Shown: one piece after another, positions 1 to 9,344 of the stretch
Layout of the letters: every line of letters starts with the position of its first letter
Numbering within the stretch: the first letter of the stretch is position 1
Origin: Geminicoccaceae bacterium
GTDB taxonomy: Bacteria > Pseudomonadota > Alphaproteobacteria > Geminicoccales > Geminicoccaceae
Assembly (NCBI GenBank): GCA_025999455.1
Contig: AP024683.1
Location: 3,164,451 to 3,228,450 of the forward strand
Reading direction: 5' to 3'
Length of the DNA: 64,000 nt
Position numbers and translations under genes: made by a program
Notes under the pieces: generated by a model
What the model was told of the DNA's origin: nothing
What the model saw: only the letters and a program-made list of their open reading frames with translations
Databases searched by the model: none

Positions 1-340
1 CCGGTTCGAAGACGCGTGGGCGCAAGTCCCGAGCACGACGCGCCGCCGACGAGGATCGGTGTTGCGGCCCGCATCTCGGGAACGACGCACGACGCTCGCC
101 CCGAGACGGCGTGCGGCGAGCCGCATGGCGGCGCCGAAGCGCGGGGCGAGCGAGGTAGCCGGGTTGCGGCCACGCCGCTCGTACCGGAACGCCACGAACG
201 AGCGCGGTCGGTCAAGTTGCGACGAATCTTCGTCGACATCGCCGCGTTTCCCTCGTCGAGCCACGCGCGCCCGTCCCGCCTCGGCGGTCCCGATCGTCTC
301 GCCGCCGACGCGACCCGCCCACTCGCCACGCCCTTCTCGC
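1..340. other. Intergenic, no gene supported
   Basis: No open frame here has convincing coding character: the plus-strand frames are Arg/Pro-rich and match no family I know. The stretch lies downstream of the HerA-like gene. A near-perfect inverted repeat (7-bp arms CGACGAA/TTCGTCG, 2-base centre) lies at 220-235. It could be a protein-binding palindrome or chance. A gene continuing from before base 1 is not visible. Confidence 0.5.
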
Positions 341-1930
341 TCACCGGCGCCGCCAGGCCTGAACGAGCGCGTCGAGGAGGGCCGTTGGGTCGGCCTGCTC
401 TCGCCACGCGGCGCTGAAGGACGGTGTGGCGCCGCGCGGTCGACGCTCGGGTGGGAGTTCGGGAAAGCGCACGCGGAGCGGGATCGGTACGGCTTGGCCG
501 AGGACGATCGCCTCGCCGTCACCGAGCGAGGGCAAGAAGTCGAGCAGACCGTTGGCGTCGTCGCGCAGGAGTGCTTGCACGAGATCTTGGTCCTGCGGGC
601 TCGTGATCCGGAACGCGAAGACCGTGTTGCACTGGGAAAGAACGGAAGGCTCGAGATCGCTCGGCCGCTGAGTCACGACCCCGAGGGCCACGCCGTGCTT
701 GCGGCCCTCCTTCGCGATCCGCCCCATGGCGATGCGGGTAGGCAAAAAGCCGCGGCCGGCATCGGCCGGGGCGTAGCGGTGCGCCTCTTCGCAGACGATC
801 AGGATCGGCAGCCGACCGCCGCTCCAATAAGCCAGATCGAAGGCGAGCCGCAGGACCAAGGAGACGACGACGCTCAACACCTCGTTCGGGATGCCCGACA
901 GGTCGAGGATCGTCACGGGACGCCCCGCCGCCGGGATGCGGAACAAGGCGGCCAGGGTCTTGGCCATCGTGTCGTGCACGGCGATGCCACCGAACATGAA
1001 GGCGAAGCGCGGGTCGCGGGCGAGCGCGGTGAGCCGCGCCCGCAGCCAGCGATAGGGCGCGGAGCTTTCGGTCTTGTCGAGCCGGCCCTGGGCCTCGTCG
1101 ATGACCCGCTCGAGATCGGCCAGGCGGTAGGGAACCGGGGTGTCGATCGTCGCGACGACGTCGCCGCCCCGGGGATCGCGGTAGAGCCGCTTGGCCTTCG
1201 GCACGAGGTCGACCAAGAGCTCGGCCGCCTGCCGCGCCGGCCCCTCGGCGTGCCCGCCACACACCACCTCGACGAGCTCGTCGCCGGTCAAGAGCCAATG
1301 AGGCAGATGGAGGGTCTCGGGACCGAGCAGGACGGCTTCCCGCGCGAAAGCGGCGCCGTATTCGCCGTGTGGGTCGAGGATCAGCACGTGCGCCTCGGGA
1401 TGGGCGGCGACGAGTCCGTGCAACAGCGCCGCGACGGCACAGGACTTGCCGCAGCCGGTCGAGCCGATGACGGCGAAATGGCGGCCGAGCAGCGCATCGG
1501 GATCGATCTCGACGGCCACCGGCCGGTCCTCGGCGGTCGGGTGGAGCCGGCCGATCGCCAGACCCCGGTCGCGGGCGGCGCCGTAGAGGCGCTCGAGATC
1601 GTCGCCGCCGGCCGCCACGACCTCGTCACCGAGCGCCGGATAAGCGCTGAGCCCACGACGGAAGGGGCCTACGCTGCCGTCGGGCCGGCGGGCACATTCG
1701 CCCAGGAGCACGAGCTCGAGGAGCCGGATCTCGTCTTCGCTCCCCGGGAGAGGTACCGATAGCCCGGAGACGAGCCCGAAAGCCAGCGTCCGCGGCAAAC
1801 GGATCTTGACGAGGTGACCTTTCTCGACCCGCGCTTCGCCCGTGTCCCCGGCGGACGCGCGATCGAGCGTTGCCACGACCTGCGCGCCCGACACCGCGAC
1901 GACCTTGCCGATCACCGGACCGCTCGGCAC
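341..1930 (-). CDS. HerA-like ATPase (DUF87/FtsK-HerA superfamily)
   Basis: A hexameric P-loop motor protein of 529 residues. The N-terminal part (about 1-120) resembles the HerA barrel (HAS) domain. A Walker A motif GSTGCGKS lies at about residues 156-163, followed by a hydrophobic strand ending LILDPHGEYG and later LIVCEEAHRYAP (Walker B), then TQRPSDL, a HerA-typical stretch. Family members act as DNA translocases, often with the NurA nuclease in end resection or in defence. No nurA is visible here, so the role is open. The GTG start is preceded by a good GGAGG site six bases upstream. It is transcribed divergently from the GGDEF-EAL gene across a region with two CtrA-like boxes. Confidence 0.85.
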   Translation of the reverse strand: MPSGPVIGKVVAVSGAQVVATLDRASAGDTGEARVEKGHLVKIRLPRTLAFGLVSGLSVPLPGSEDEIRLLELVLLGECARRPDGSVGPFRRGLSAYPALGDEVVAAGGDDLERLYGAARDRGLAIGRLHPTAEDRPVAVEIDPDALLGRHFAVIGSTGCGKSCAVAALLHGLVAAHPEAHVLILDPHGEYGAAFAREAVLLGPETLHLPHWLLTGDELVEVVCGGHAEGPARQAAELLVDLVPKAKRLYRDPRGGDVVATIDTPVPYRLADLERVIDEAQGRLDKTESSAPYRWLRARLTALARDPRFAFMFGGIAVHDTMAKTLAALFRIPAAGRPVTILDLSGIPNEVLSVVVSLVLRLAFDLAYWSGGRLPILIVCEEAHRYAPADAGRGFLPTRIAMGRIAKEGRKHGVALGVVTQRPSDLEPSVLSQCNTVFAFRITSPQDQDLVQALLRDDANGLLDFLPSLGDGEAIVLGQAVPIPLRVRFPELPPERRPRGATPSFSAAWREQADPTALLDALVQAWRRR

Positions 1931-1979
1931 GACGACCTCCGCCTCGCACTCGCGTTTCCCCGCTCCTAGCAGGCGAAAG

Positions 1980-1994
1980 TTGACGGAGGGTTAA
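1980..1994. promoter_or_regulatory. CtrA-like box 1 (TTGA-N7-TTAA)
   Basis: TTGACGGAGGGTTAA matches the alphaproteobacterial CtrA consensus TTAA-N7-TTAA at seven of eight half-site positions. It sits about 50 bp upstream of the HerA-like start, in a divergent promoter region that is otherwise very GC-rich. The match is seen directly; binding by CtrA is inference. Confidence 0.4.
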
Positions 1995-2034
1995 GGAAAC
2001 GACGGCGTTCGCCGACGGGCCGAGGCGCGTGCCG

Positions 2035-2049
2035 TTAACCTTTCGTTGA
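2035..2049. promoter_or_regulatory. CtrA-like box 2 (TTAA-N7-TTGA)
   Basis: TTAACCTTTCGTTGA is a second seven-of-eight match to TTAA-N7-TTAA, 45 bp upstream of the GGDEF-EAL start. With box 1 it forms a roughly symmetric pair in one 160-bp divergent region, which is unlikely by chance at this base composition. Function is inferred only. Confidence 0.4.
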
Positions 2050-2093
2050 GGAAAGCGATCTAGGCTGCCCCGGACCGCCACGGAGCCGGACCC

Positions 2094-3893
2094 TTGATCG
2101 CCATCCTTCGCACCCGAACCTGCGCCCGCCGCTCGCTGCTCGCTCGCTACGCCGCCGAATTCGCGCGGCTACGCGATCAGGGGCTCGCCTCGGTCGCGAT
2201 CGAACGGGGCCGGACTTTGGTCGGCCTCGACGCCCAGCTGCGGGCGCTCGTCGATCAGGCCTTCGACGGGATCCTGGTCGCCGACGGCGAGCTCCGTATT
2301 CGTCTCGTCAACCGGGCCGCGGCCTCGTTGTTCGGCTGGGAGCCGTCGAGCGGGCTCTTGGGCCGCCGCCTCGCCGATCTCTTGCCCGAACTTCCGGTCG
2401 AAGCCGGCGAGGCGATGCGGCTTTCCGGTGGCCGCCTCGAGACCGAGGCGCGGCGCCGCGACGGCCGCGAGTTCCCGGTCGAGCTGTCACTTTCGGTCGT
2501 GCGCACGGATGACGACGAGCTCTTGCTCGTGACGCTCCGCGACGTCTCCGAGCGACGCCGACAAGAAGCCAGGCTCCGCCATCAAGCGACCCACGATTCC
2601 TTGACCGGGCTCGCCAACCGAGCCCTGCTCTACGAGACGATCGAGCGCGAGCTCGCGGCGCTCGATCCGAATTGGGGCGAACTCGCCCTGCTCCTCCTCG
2701 ACCTCGACCGTTTCAAGGAGGTCAACGACACGCTCGGTCACGATGTCGGCGACCGGTTGTTGCAGACCGCAGCCCTGCGGATCCGGGACCACCTCGGTCC
2801 CCACGAGCTCGCCGCGCGGCTCGGTGGCGACGAGTTCGCCGTGCTGGTTCGACCGCCCGGCACCGCCGAACGCGCGATCGAGCTCGCGCATCGGCTCGTC
2901 GAGACGATCCAACAGCCCTTCCACCTCGCGGGTGAGGCGACCGTCGAGGTCGACGCGAGCGTGGGCGTGGCGCTCGCGCCACGCCACGCTCGCGAGCTGG
3001 CCGAGCTCGTCCGCTGCGCCGACGTCGCCATGTACGCCGCGAAGAGGGGCACGGGCCCGGTGCGGCTCTACGATCAGAGCGCCGACCCCCACAGTCTGCG
3101 TCGGCTGGTCGCCACGACCGCGATCCGCCGGGCGATCCAGGAGGGCCAGTTCAAGCTCGCCTATCAGCCGAAGTTCGCGCTCGCGAGCGGCCGGATCGTC
3201 GGCGCCGAGGCGCTCTTGCGCTGGGACCATCCCGAGCACGGACCGATCCCGCCCGCCGAGTTCGTGCCCCTCGCCGAACAGACGGGCTCGGTCGTCGCTT
3301 TGACCCAGTGGACCTTGCGCACCGCGCTCGCCGATCTCGCCCGCTGGCGGGCGGAAGGGGCCGAGATCGGGATCGCCGTCAACCTCGCCGCACGCGCTCT
3401 GCACGACGAGCGTCTGCCCGAACTGGTCGGCCGCGAGCTGCGCCGCAACGAGCTCGACCCGGCTCTCCTCACTCTCGAGCTCACGGAGACCTCGCTCGTC
3501 GCCGACAGCCAGCTCGTCGAGCGGGTGCTCGCGCGCCTGCGCGGGCTCGGCGTACGCCTCGCGATCGACGATTTCGGAACCGGCTACTCCTCGCTGGCCC
3601 TCCTCCAACGTCTGCAAGTCGACGAGCTCAAGATCGATCGCTCCTTCGTGAGTGGAACGGGCAAAGGAGCTCAGCCGGTCCTCGCCCGCACGGCGATCGA
3701 GCTCGCCCACAATCTCGGGCTGGTGGCCGTCGCCGAGGGGATCGAGACGGTCGAGCAGCTCCGCATGTTGCAAGCGGCGGGGTGCGAGCAGGGTCAGGGC
3801 TATCTCTTGGGCAAGGCCATGCCGGCCGATCGCTTCGCGCGGTTGCTCGCCGCGGAACGGCAGGCGGCGCGGGGCGAGCGATGCGCGGCGTGA
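2094..3893 (+). CDS. PAS-GGDEF-EAL cyclic-di-GMP signalling protein
   Basis: A 599-residue cytosolic protein, with no membrane segment seen, that should make and/or degrade cyclic-di-GMP. A PAS-like sensor covers about residues 45-155 (ILVADGELRIRLVN). The diguanylate cyclase domain has an intact GGDEF motif at 244-248, but no RxxD inhibitory site precedes it. The phosphodiesterase domain has EALLRW at 372-377, LTLELTE, DDFGTGYSS and LKID, the residues expected of an active EAL enzyme. The TTG start has a GGAG element about nine bases upstream; a later start inside the first 45 residues is possible. It ends six bases from the metH stop on the other strand. Confidence 0.92.
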   Translation: MIAILRTRTCARRSLLARYAAEFARLRDQGLASVAIERGRTLVGLDAQLRALVDQAFDGILVADGELRIRLVNRAAASLFGWEPSSGLLGRRLADLLPELPVEAGEAMRLSGGRLETEARRRDGREFPVELSLSVVRTDDDELLLVTLRDVSERRRQEARLRHQATHDSLTGLANRALLYETIERELAALDPNWGELALLLLDLDRFKEVNDTLGHDVGDRLLQTAALRIRDHLGPHELAARLGGDEFAVLVRPPGTAERAIELAHRLVETIQQPFHLAGEATVEVDASVGVALAPRHARELAELVRCADVAMYAAKRGTGPVRLYDQSADPHSLRRLVATTAIRRAIQEGQFKLAYQPKFALASGRIVGAEALLRWDHPEHGPIPPAEFVPLAEQTGSVVALTQWTLRTALADLARWRAEGAEIGIAVNLAARALHDERLPELVGRELRRNELDPALLTLELTETSLVADSQLVERVLARLRGLGVRLAIDDFGTGYSSLALLQRLQVDELKIDRSFVSGTGKGAQPVLARTAIELAHNLGLVAVAEGIETVEQLRMLQAAGCEQGQGYLLGKAMPADRFARLLAAERQAARGERCAA

Positions 3894-3898
3894 TCCGC

Positions 3899-6800
3899 TC
3901 ACACGCTGAAATACCGTGCTTGCGGATGGTGCAGGACGATCGCCGAGGTGCTCTGTTCGGGCCAGAGCTGGTCTTCTTCGCCGAGCTCGACGCCGATCCG
4001 CTCCGCACCCAGAAGCTCGAGCAGGGCGCGCTGGTCGGCGAGGTTGGGGCAAGCCGGGTAACCGAAGCTGTAGCGGCTGCCGCGATAACCCTGCTTCAAG
4101 AGTTCCCGCATCTCACGGGCGTCTTCGTGGCCGAAGCCGAGCTCGGCACGGATGCGCGCGTGGACGTACTCGGCGAGGGCCTCCGCGAGTTCGACGCCGA
4201 GGCCGTGCAGCCGCACGTAATCCTGATAGCGGTTCTGCGCGAACCAGGCGCGTGCCACCTCGGAAGCGCGCTGACCCACCGTCACGACCTGGAGGGCCAA
4301 GACGTCGCGCTGCGGATCGCGGATGTCCCGCAAGAAGTCGGCGATGCAGAGCCCGCCTTCCTTCGCTTGCCGCGGCAGGTGGAACCGAACGAGTTCCCGC
4401 TCCCCGACCGGGTCGAACAGGACGACATCGTTACCGTCGCCCGCCGCGGGGAAATAGCCGTAGGCCGCTTTCGGCTCGAACACGCGTTCTTCTTCGGCTT
4501 TCGCCAAGAGATCCGTGAGGATCGGGCGGAGCTCTTTTTGTGCCCACGCGAGAAACTCCTCGAGCCGGCGGCCCTGCTTTTCGTAACCCCAGTGGAACTG
4601 GTAGAGCATCGCCTCGTTGAGGTACGGCAAGAGCGCCTTGACCGGAACGTGGTCGACGATGCGGGCTCCCCAGAAAGGCGGCTTCGGTACCGGGACGTCC
4701 CGCGTGAGGGCTTCGCGACGCAATCGGATCTCGTCGAGGTCGATCGGCCGCTGCGGCCGGCCACCGCCCTCGAGATGGGCGAGCGTGCGGGGCTTCTTGC
4801 CGGGGCGGCCGCGGGCCGCGGCCTTGGCCGCCCGCTCCGCGCAATAGGCGGCGATCTCGCCCGACATGACCTTGTCCATGAGCACGAGCCCGTCGAACGC
4901 GTCGCGGGCGTAAGCGACCGGCCGCTCGCCGTAAGCCCGGTAGCAATCCTCCTCGACGAACGCCCGGGTGAGGGCGGCGCCGCCCAGAAGGACCGGGATC
5001 CGGATCTGGCTCCTCGCCATCTCCTCCAGATTTTCCTTCATGATGACCGTCGATTTGACGAGCAGGCCCGACATCCCGATGGCATCGGCTTTGTGGACTT
5101 CGGCTGCCTCCAGGATGTTCGAAAGCGGTTGCTTGATCCCGAGATTGACGACCTTGTAGCCGTTGTTCGTGAGAATGATGTCGACCAGGTTCTTTCCGAT
5201 GTCGTGGACGTCACCTTTGACGGTCGCCAGAACGATCGTGCCCTTGTGCCGGCCTTCCACTTTTTTCATCCGTGGCTCGAGATAGGCGACCGCGGCTTTC
5301 ATCGTCTCGGCCGACTGCAGGACGAAGGGCAATTGCATCTTGCCGGCGGCGAACAGCTCGCCGACCGTCTTCATGCCGTCGAGCAGGAGCTCGTTGATGA
5401 TGGCGAGCGGATCGTAGCGCTGCAGCGCATCCTCGAGGTCGGCCTCGAGTCCCTGCCGGTCGCCGTCGACGATCCGCTGCTTCAAGCGTTCCTCGACCGT
5501 CTCGGGCCGCTTGCGTTCGCTCGTCGCCGCTTTGCGGCCGGCGAAAAGCGCGATGAAGGCCTGCAACGGATCGTGGCCGGGCCGGCGGCGATCGTAGATC
5601 AGATCGAGCGCTGCCTCGACCTCGGCCGCCGGGATCTTGTGGAGCGGCACGATCTTCGAGGAGTGGACGATCGCCGCGGTGAGGCCGCGCCGGCGGGCCT
5701 CGTCGAGGAACACGGAATTGAGGACGTGGCGGGCCGCCGGCGCGAGGCCGAAGCTTATGTTGGAAAGCCCGAGCAGGATCTGGACCTCGGGGAATTCCGC
5801 GGCGATCCGCTCGATCGCCTCAAGGGTCCAGAGCCCGAGCTTCCGATCGTCCTCGTTGCCCGTGCAGATCGTGAAGGTCAGCGGGTCGATCAACAGGTCG
5901 GAGGGTGGAAGGCCGAAGCGACCGCAGGCGAAGTCGACGAGCCGGCGAGCGATGCGCACTTTTTCGTCGGCCGTCTTGGCCATGCCGCGCTCGTCGATCG
6001 TGAGCGCGATCACCGCCGCACCGAACTTGCGGGCGAGCCGCATGCGGGCGGCTGCCGGTTCCTCGCCGTCCTCGAAGTTGATCGAGTTCAACACCGCCTT
6101 GCCGCCGTAGAGCTCGAGCGCGGCTTCGAGCACGGGGAGCTCGGTCGAATCGATCACGAGCGGCGCGTCGATCTGGCCGCGCATGCGGCTCACCACCTCG
6201 ACCATGTCCGCGACCTCGTCGCGCCCGACATAGGCGGTGCAGACGTCGAGCGCGTTCGCCCCCTCGCGGACCTGCTCGCGACCGAGTGCGACGCAACCGT
6301 CCCAGTCGCCGGCCGCTTGGAGTTCGCGGAACCGCTTGGAACCGTTGGCGTTGCAGCGTTCGCCGATGTCGAGATAGGCGTTCTCCTGGCGCAGCGGCGT
6401 CGCCGAGAAGAGCGAGGCGAGCGAAGGCACGGGCCGCACGGTGCGGGCACGTGGGCGCGGTCGAAAACCGTCCGGGGCGAGCCGGCGCAGCATCGAATCG
6501 AGGGCGGCGATGTGGGTCTCGTTGGTACCGCAACAGCCGCCGACGAAGTTGATGTCGTCCTCCCGGACGAACCGCTCGAGCCAGCGGGCGAGCTCGTCGG
6601 CACCCAGAGGATAGTGGGTCCGCCCTTCGCGCAGCTCGGGCAGCCCGGCGTTCGGCTGAACCGAGATCAAGCCCGGCCAGTTGCGCGCGAGATAGCGGAC
6701 GTGCTCGGCCATCTCCTTGGGCCCGGTCGCGCAGTTGAGGCCGAGCACCGGCACGTCGAGCGCGCCCACGACGACGGCGGCGGCGGCGATGTCGGTGCCG

Positions 6801-7396
6801 ACCAGCATCGTGCCCGTGGTCTCGATCGTGACCTGGACCATGAGCGGAACGGATCGGCCGAGCGCCGCGAAGGCGAGGCGGCAGCCGTTGACCGCCGCCT
6901 TGATCTGGAGCGGGTCCTGGCAGGTCTCGATCAGAAGCGCGTGCACGCCCCCTTCGAGGAGGCCGCGGGCTTGGACGGAGAAAGCCTCTTCGAGGGTCCG
7001 GTAGTCGACGTGACCGAGCGAGGGCAGTCGCGTTCCCGGGCCGATCGCGCCCACGACGAAACGCTCGCGGCCGTCGCGCGGGAGCTCGGCGATCGCCTCG
7101 AAGGCGAGCTCGGCGGCACGGCGATTGATCTCGAGCGCCCGATCCGCGAGGCCGAACTCGCCCAAGGTCACGGGCGAGCCGCCGAAGCTGTTGGTCTCGA
7201 TCGCATCGGCACCTGCCGCGAGGTAGGCCGCGTGGATCTCGCGGACGAGATCGGGGCGGGAGAGGTTCAACACCTCCGAGCAATTCTCCTGGCCCCAGAA
7301 ATCGTCGAGCGAGAGACCGCGCGCCTGGATCTGACTGCCCATGCCGCCGTCGAACAGCACGAGCCGTTCGCGCGCGTAATCGAGGAAGTCCGCCAT
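3899..7396 (-). CDS. metH: Cobalamin-dependent methionine synthase
   Basis: Transfers a methyl group from 5-methyltetrahydrofolate to homocysteine through B12. All four modules are present in 1165 residues. The homocysteine domain has zinc cysteines C222 (GLNCATGP) and C288-C289 (GGCCGT). The pterin domain begins at about 340 (GERCNANGS). The B12 domain carries DVHDIG with the cobalt-ligand histidine at H731. The reactivation domain has GYPACP near the C-terminus. It is slightly shorter than the E. coli enzyme. It is the last gene of an operon, 15 bp after metF, behind an ArsR-methyltransferase regulator. Activity needs cobalamin, consistent with the riboswitch-controlled btuB in the same window. 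Confidence 0.97.
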   Translation of the reverse strand: MADFLDYARERLVLFDGGMGSQIQARGLSLDDFWGQENCSEVLNLSRPDLVREIHAAYLAAGADAIETNSFGGSPVTLGEFGLADRALEINRRAAELAFEAIAELPRDGRERFVVGAIGPGTRLPSLGHVDYRTLEEAFSVQARGLLEGGVHALLIETCQDPLQIKAAVNGCRLAFAALGRSVPLMVQVTIETTGTMLVGTDIAAAAVVVGALDVPVLGLNCATGPKEMAEHVRYLARNWPGLISVQPNAGLPELREGRTHYPLGADELARWLERFVREDDINFVGGCCGTNETHIAALDSMLRRLAPDGFRPRPRARTVRPVPSLASLFSATPLRQENAYLDIGERCNANGSKRFRELQAAGDWDGCVALGREQVREGANALDVCTAYVGRDEVADMVEVVSRMRGQIDAPLVIDSTELPVLEAALELYGGKAVLNSINFEDGEEPAAARMRLARKFGAAVIALTIDERGMAKTADEKVRIARRLVDFACGRFGLPPSDLLIDPLTFTICTGNEDDRKLGLWTLEAIERIAAEFPEVQILLGLSNISFGLAPAARHVLNSVFLDEARRRGLTAAIVHSSKIVPLHKIPAAEVEAALDLIYDRRRPGHDPLQAFIALFAGRKAATSERKRPETVEERLKQRIVDGDRQGLEADLEDALQRYDPLAIINELLLDGMKTVGELFAAGKMQLPFVLQSAETMKAAVAYLEPRMKKVEGRHKGTIVLATVKGDVHDIGKNLVDIILTNNGYKVVNLGIKQPLSNILEAAEVHKADAIGMSGLLVKSTVIMKENLEEMARSQIRIPVLLGGAALTRAFVEEDCYRAYGERPVAYARDAFDGLVLMDKVMSGEIAAYCAERAAKAAARGRPGKKPRTLAHLEGGGRPQRPIDLDEIRLRREALTRDVPVPKPPFWGARIVDHVPVKALLPYLNEAMLYQFHWGYEKQGRRLEEFLAWAQKELRPILTDLLAKAEEERVFEPKAAYGYFPAAGDGNDVVLFDPVGERELVRFHLPRQAKEGGLCIADFLRDIRDPQRDVLALQVVTVGQRASEVARAWFAQNRYQDYVRLHGLGVELAEALAEYVHARIRAELGFGHEDAREMRELLKQGYRGSRYSFGYPACPNLADQRALLELLGAERIGVELGEEDQLWPEQSTSAIVLHHPQARYFSV

Positions 7397-7411
7397 CGAT
7401 CCGTCCCCGGC

Positions 7412-8332
7412 TCAGCCTCGCGATCCCTGCCGCGCGGCCTTGAGGATCTGCACGATCGCGAGCGGCAGTTCGGCGCGGTTGAGGGCGTAGACGTGCATCG
7501 CCTCGATCCCGGCCGCGGCGAGTCTGCGGACCTGCTCGCTCACCACCATCGCGGCGATCATCCCGTGCAGCGCGGAACCCTCGGGCACCCCGTCGAAGAG
7601 ATCGGCGAGCCAGCCGGGAATCCCGGCCCCGCACGCTTCGGAAAAGCGTCGGATCTGCGAGAAGCTGTGGATCGGCATGATCCCGGGCACGAACTCGCAA
7701 GCGATGCCGGCACGGACGACCGCGTCGCGGAAGCGCAAGATCCGGTCGGTGTCGAAACAATATTGGCCGATCGCGCGGACGGCGCCCGCCTCCACCTTAC
7801 GCTTGAGATTGTCGAGGTCGAAGGCGGGCGACGGCGCTTCCGGGTGGACTTCGGGATAGCAGGCGACGCTGACCTCGAAGCCGCCCATGCCGGTGATGGC
7901 GCGAACGAGGTCGACCGCGTAAGCATAGCCGTCGGGTCGCGGCCGATAGGGCCCGCTCGCCTTCGGCGGATCGCCGCGCAGGGCCACGATCCGCGTGATG
8001 CCGGCGGCCCGGTACCGCTCGAGGAGCGCGTCGATCTCGGCCCGGGAAGCGAAGGCGCAGGTGAGGTGCGCCGCCACCGGCACTCCGGTCCGTTCCTGGA
8101 TCGCCACGGCGAGCGGGAAGGTCCCCTCGGCGCCGCTGCCCCCGGCACCGCAGGTCACCGAAAGGAAGCGGGGGCCGGCGGCGGCGAAGAGTTCGAGGTT
8201 CTGCCAGAGTCGCGCGGTGGCCTCGGGGGTCTTCGGCGGAAAGACCTCGATCGAGAGGCGGACCGGGGGCAAGGGCTCGTCGAGCCAACCGGCCGCGCGC
8301 AAACGTTCGACGTTCGTCGGAGTCGTGCTCAT
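7412..8332 (-). CDS. metF: 5,10-methylenetetrahydrofolate reductase
   Basis: Reduces methylene-THF to methyl-THF, the methyl donor for MetH. The 306-residue protein has the family N-terminus (SIEVFPPKT), a TIM-barrel pattern, the stretch TRIVALRGDPP and the late PGIMPI motif. The ATG at 8332 overlaps the TGA of the upstream regulator by four bases (ATGA), showing translational coupling and fixing the start. The open frame continues upstream, but the extension is antisense-like and lacks domain matches. It lies directly upstream of metH, so the two steps of methyl-group supply are co-expressed. Confidence 0.96.
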   Translation of the reverse strand: MSTTPTNVERLRAAGWLDEPLPPVRLSIEVFPPKTPEATARLWQNLELFAAAGPRFLSVTCGAGGSGAEGTFPLAVAIQERTGVPVAAHLTCAFASRAEIDALLERYRAAGITRIVALRGDPPKASGPYRPRPDGYAYAVDLVRAITGMGGFEVSVACYPEVHPEAPSPAFDLDNLKRKVEAGAVRAIGQYCFDTDRILRFRDAVVRAGIACEFVPGIMPIHSFSQIRRFSEACGAGIPGWLADLFDGVPEGSALHGMIAAMVVSEQVRRLAAAGIEAMHVYALNRAELPLAIVQILKAARQGSRG

Positions 8333-9321
8333 GCCGCGATCCTCGGGGCACCGGCGCGGTTCCGCGTGGGCAGCCGGCCGGGGGCGAGTGCCGACCAGAT
8401 CACGCTCGTGAGTTCGGCGCCGGGTAGGCGGAAGGGTGGTCGCGCGAGCAGGCCGAGCTCCGCGAACCAGGTCGAGATCTCGTCGTCGGTGAAGCCGAGC
8501 CGGCGGTGGCGGCGTTCGCTGCGCAGCTCCTCGCGGCCGTGGGCGGCGAGATCGACCACGACGAGGAGCCCACCCGGCTCCAGGACCCGTCGCGCCTCGG
8601 CCAACACCCGCCGCGGGTCGTCCGCGAAGTGCAGGACCTGGTGGAGCGTCACCGCGGCGAAGCTCGAATCGGCGAGCGGCAGGCGGTACATGTCCGCGTG
8701 CCGTACCGAACAATGCCGCAGGCCCGCCCGGTCCAGATTGGCGCGGGCGAGCGCGAGCATCCGGTGCGAGACGTCGATCCCGAGCGCTTCGCCGACGAAC
8801 GGGCCCAGGACCTCGAGCATGCGGCCCGTGCCGGTGCCGATGTCGAGGAGGCTCGTGGGCCGCACTTCCGCGAACAGCCGGCAGAGCACGCTCTCGACGC
8901 GAGCGCCTTCGACGGCGAGGTCGCGCTCGCCGTCCCATTCGGCGGCGCGCCCGTCGAACCAGCGCTCGATCCGCGCGCGACGCGCCTCGCGGACGGCGGC
9001 GAGCCGGGCCCGGTCCAGGGCGAGGACGGGATCCTCCGCGGGCAAGAGCGTGGCGAGCGCGCGGGCGAGGTCCGCGCCGGGTCCGCGCGCCGCCCGCCGG
9101 TAGAAGACCCAGCTGCCTTCGCGGAACCGTTCGAGCAGGCCGGCTTCGCTCAGCACGCGCAGATGGCGGGAGACGCGCGGCTGGCTCTGGCCGAGGACCT
9201 CGACGAGCTCGCTCACCGTCCACTCGCCCTCGGCGCAGATGGCGAGCAGCCGCAGGCGCGTGGGCTCGGCGGCGGCTTGGAGGCCGTCGAGCAGCCGTTC
9301 GAGGTCGGTCCGGCTCGTCAT
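8329..9321 (-). CDS. ArsR-type repressor fused to SAM methyltransferase domain (SahR-like)
   Basis: A two-domain protein of 330 residues. The N-terminus (about 1-95) is an ArsR winged helix (EPTRLRLLAI, SELVEVLGQSQPRVSRHL) without the metal-binding cysteines of arsenic or zinc sensors. The C-terminus (about 120-310) is a class I SAM-dependent methyltransferase fold with LLDIGTGTGRML as the SAM-binding loop. Proteobacterial SahR regulators, which sense S-adenosylhomocysteine and control the SAM cycle, belong to the ArsR family. Leading metF and metH, this gene fits that role and may bind SAM or SAH as effector rather than methylate. The start was chosen at MTSRTDLE, just after the AT-rich promoter. 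Confidence 0.88.
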   Translation of the reverse strand: MTSRTDLERLLDGLQAAAEPTRLRLLAICAEGEWTVSELVEVLGQSQPRVSRHLRVLSEAGLLERFREGSWVFYRRAARGPGADLARALATLLPAEDPVLALDRARLAAVREARRARIERWFDGRAAEWDGERDLAVEGARVESVLCRLFAEVRPTSLLDIGTGTGRMLEVLGPFVGEALGIDVSHRMLALARANLDRAGLRHCSVRHADMYRLPLADSSFAAVTLHQVLHFADDPRRVLAEARRVLEPGGLLVVVDLAAHGREELRSERRHRRLGFTDDEISTWFAELGLLARPPFRLPGAELTSVIWSALAPGRLPTRNRAGAPRIAA

Positions 9322-9344
9322 CTCGGTGCTCTCGTGGTTCGGGG

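Noticed and set aside
1-40. tRNA-like GGTTCGAA at the very start
   Set aside because: No acceptor stem, D-arm or anticodon arm can be folded around it.
3308-9103. A 1931-codon open frame on the plus strand
   Set aside because: It runs antisense to metH, metF and the regulator. Its translation is a low-complexity mirror of those genes, as often happens at 70% GC.
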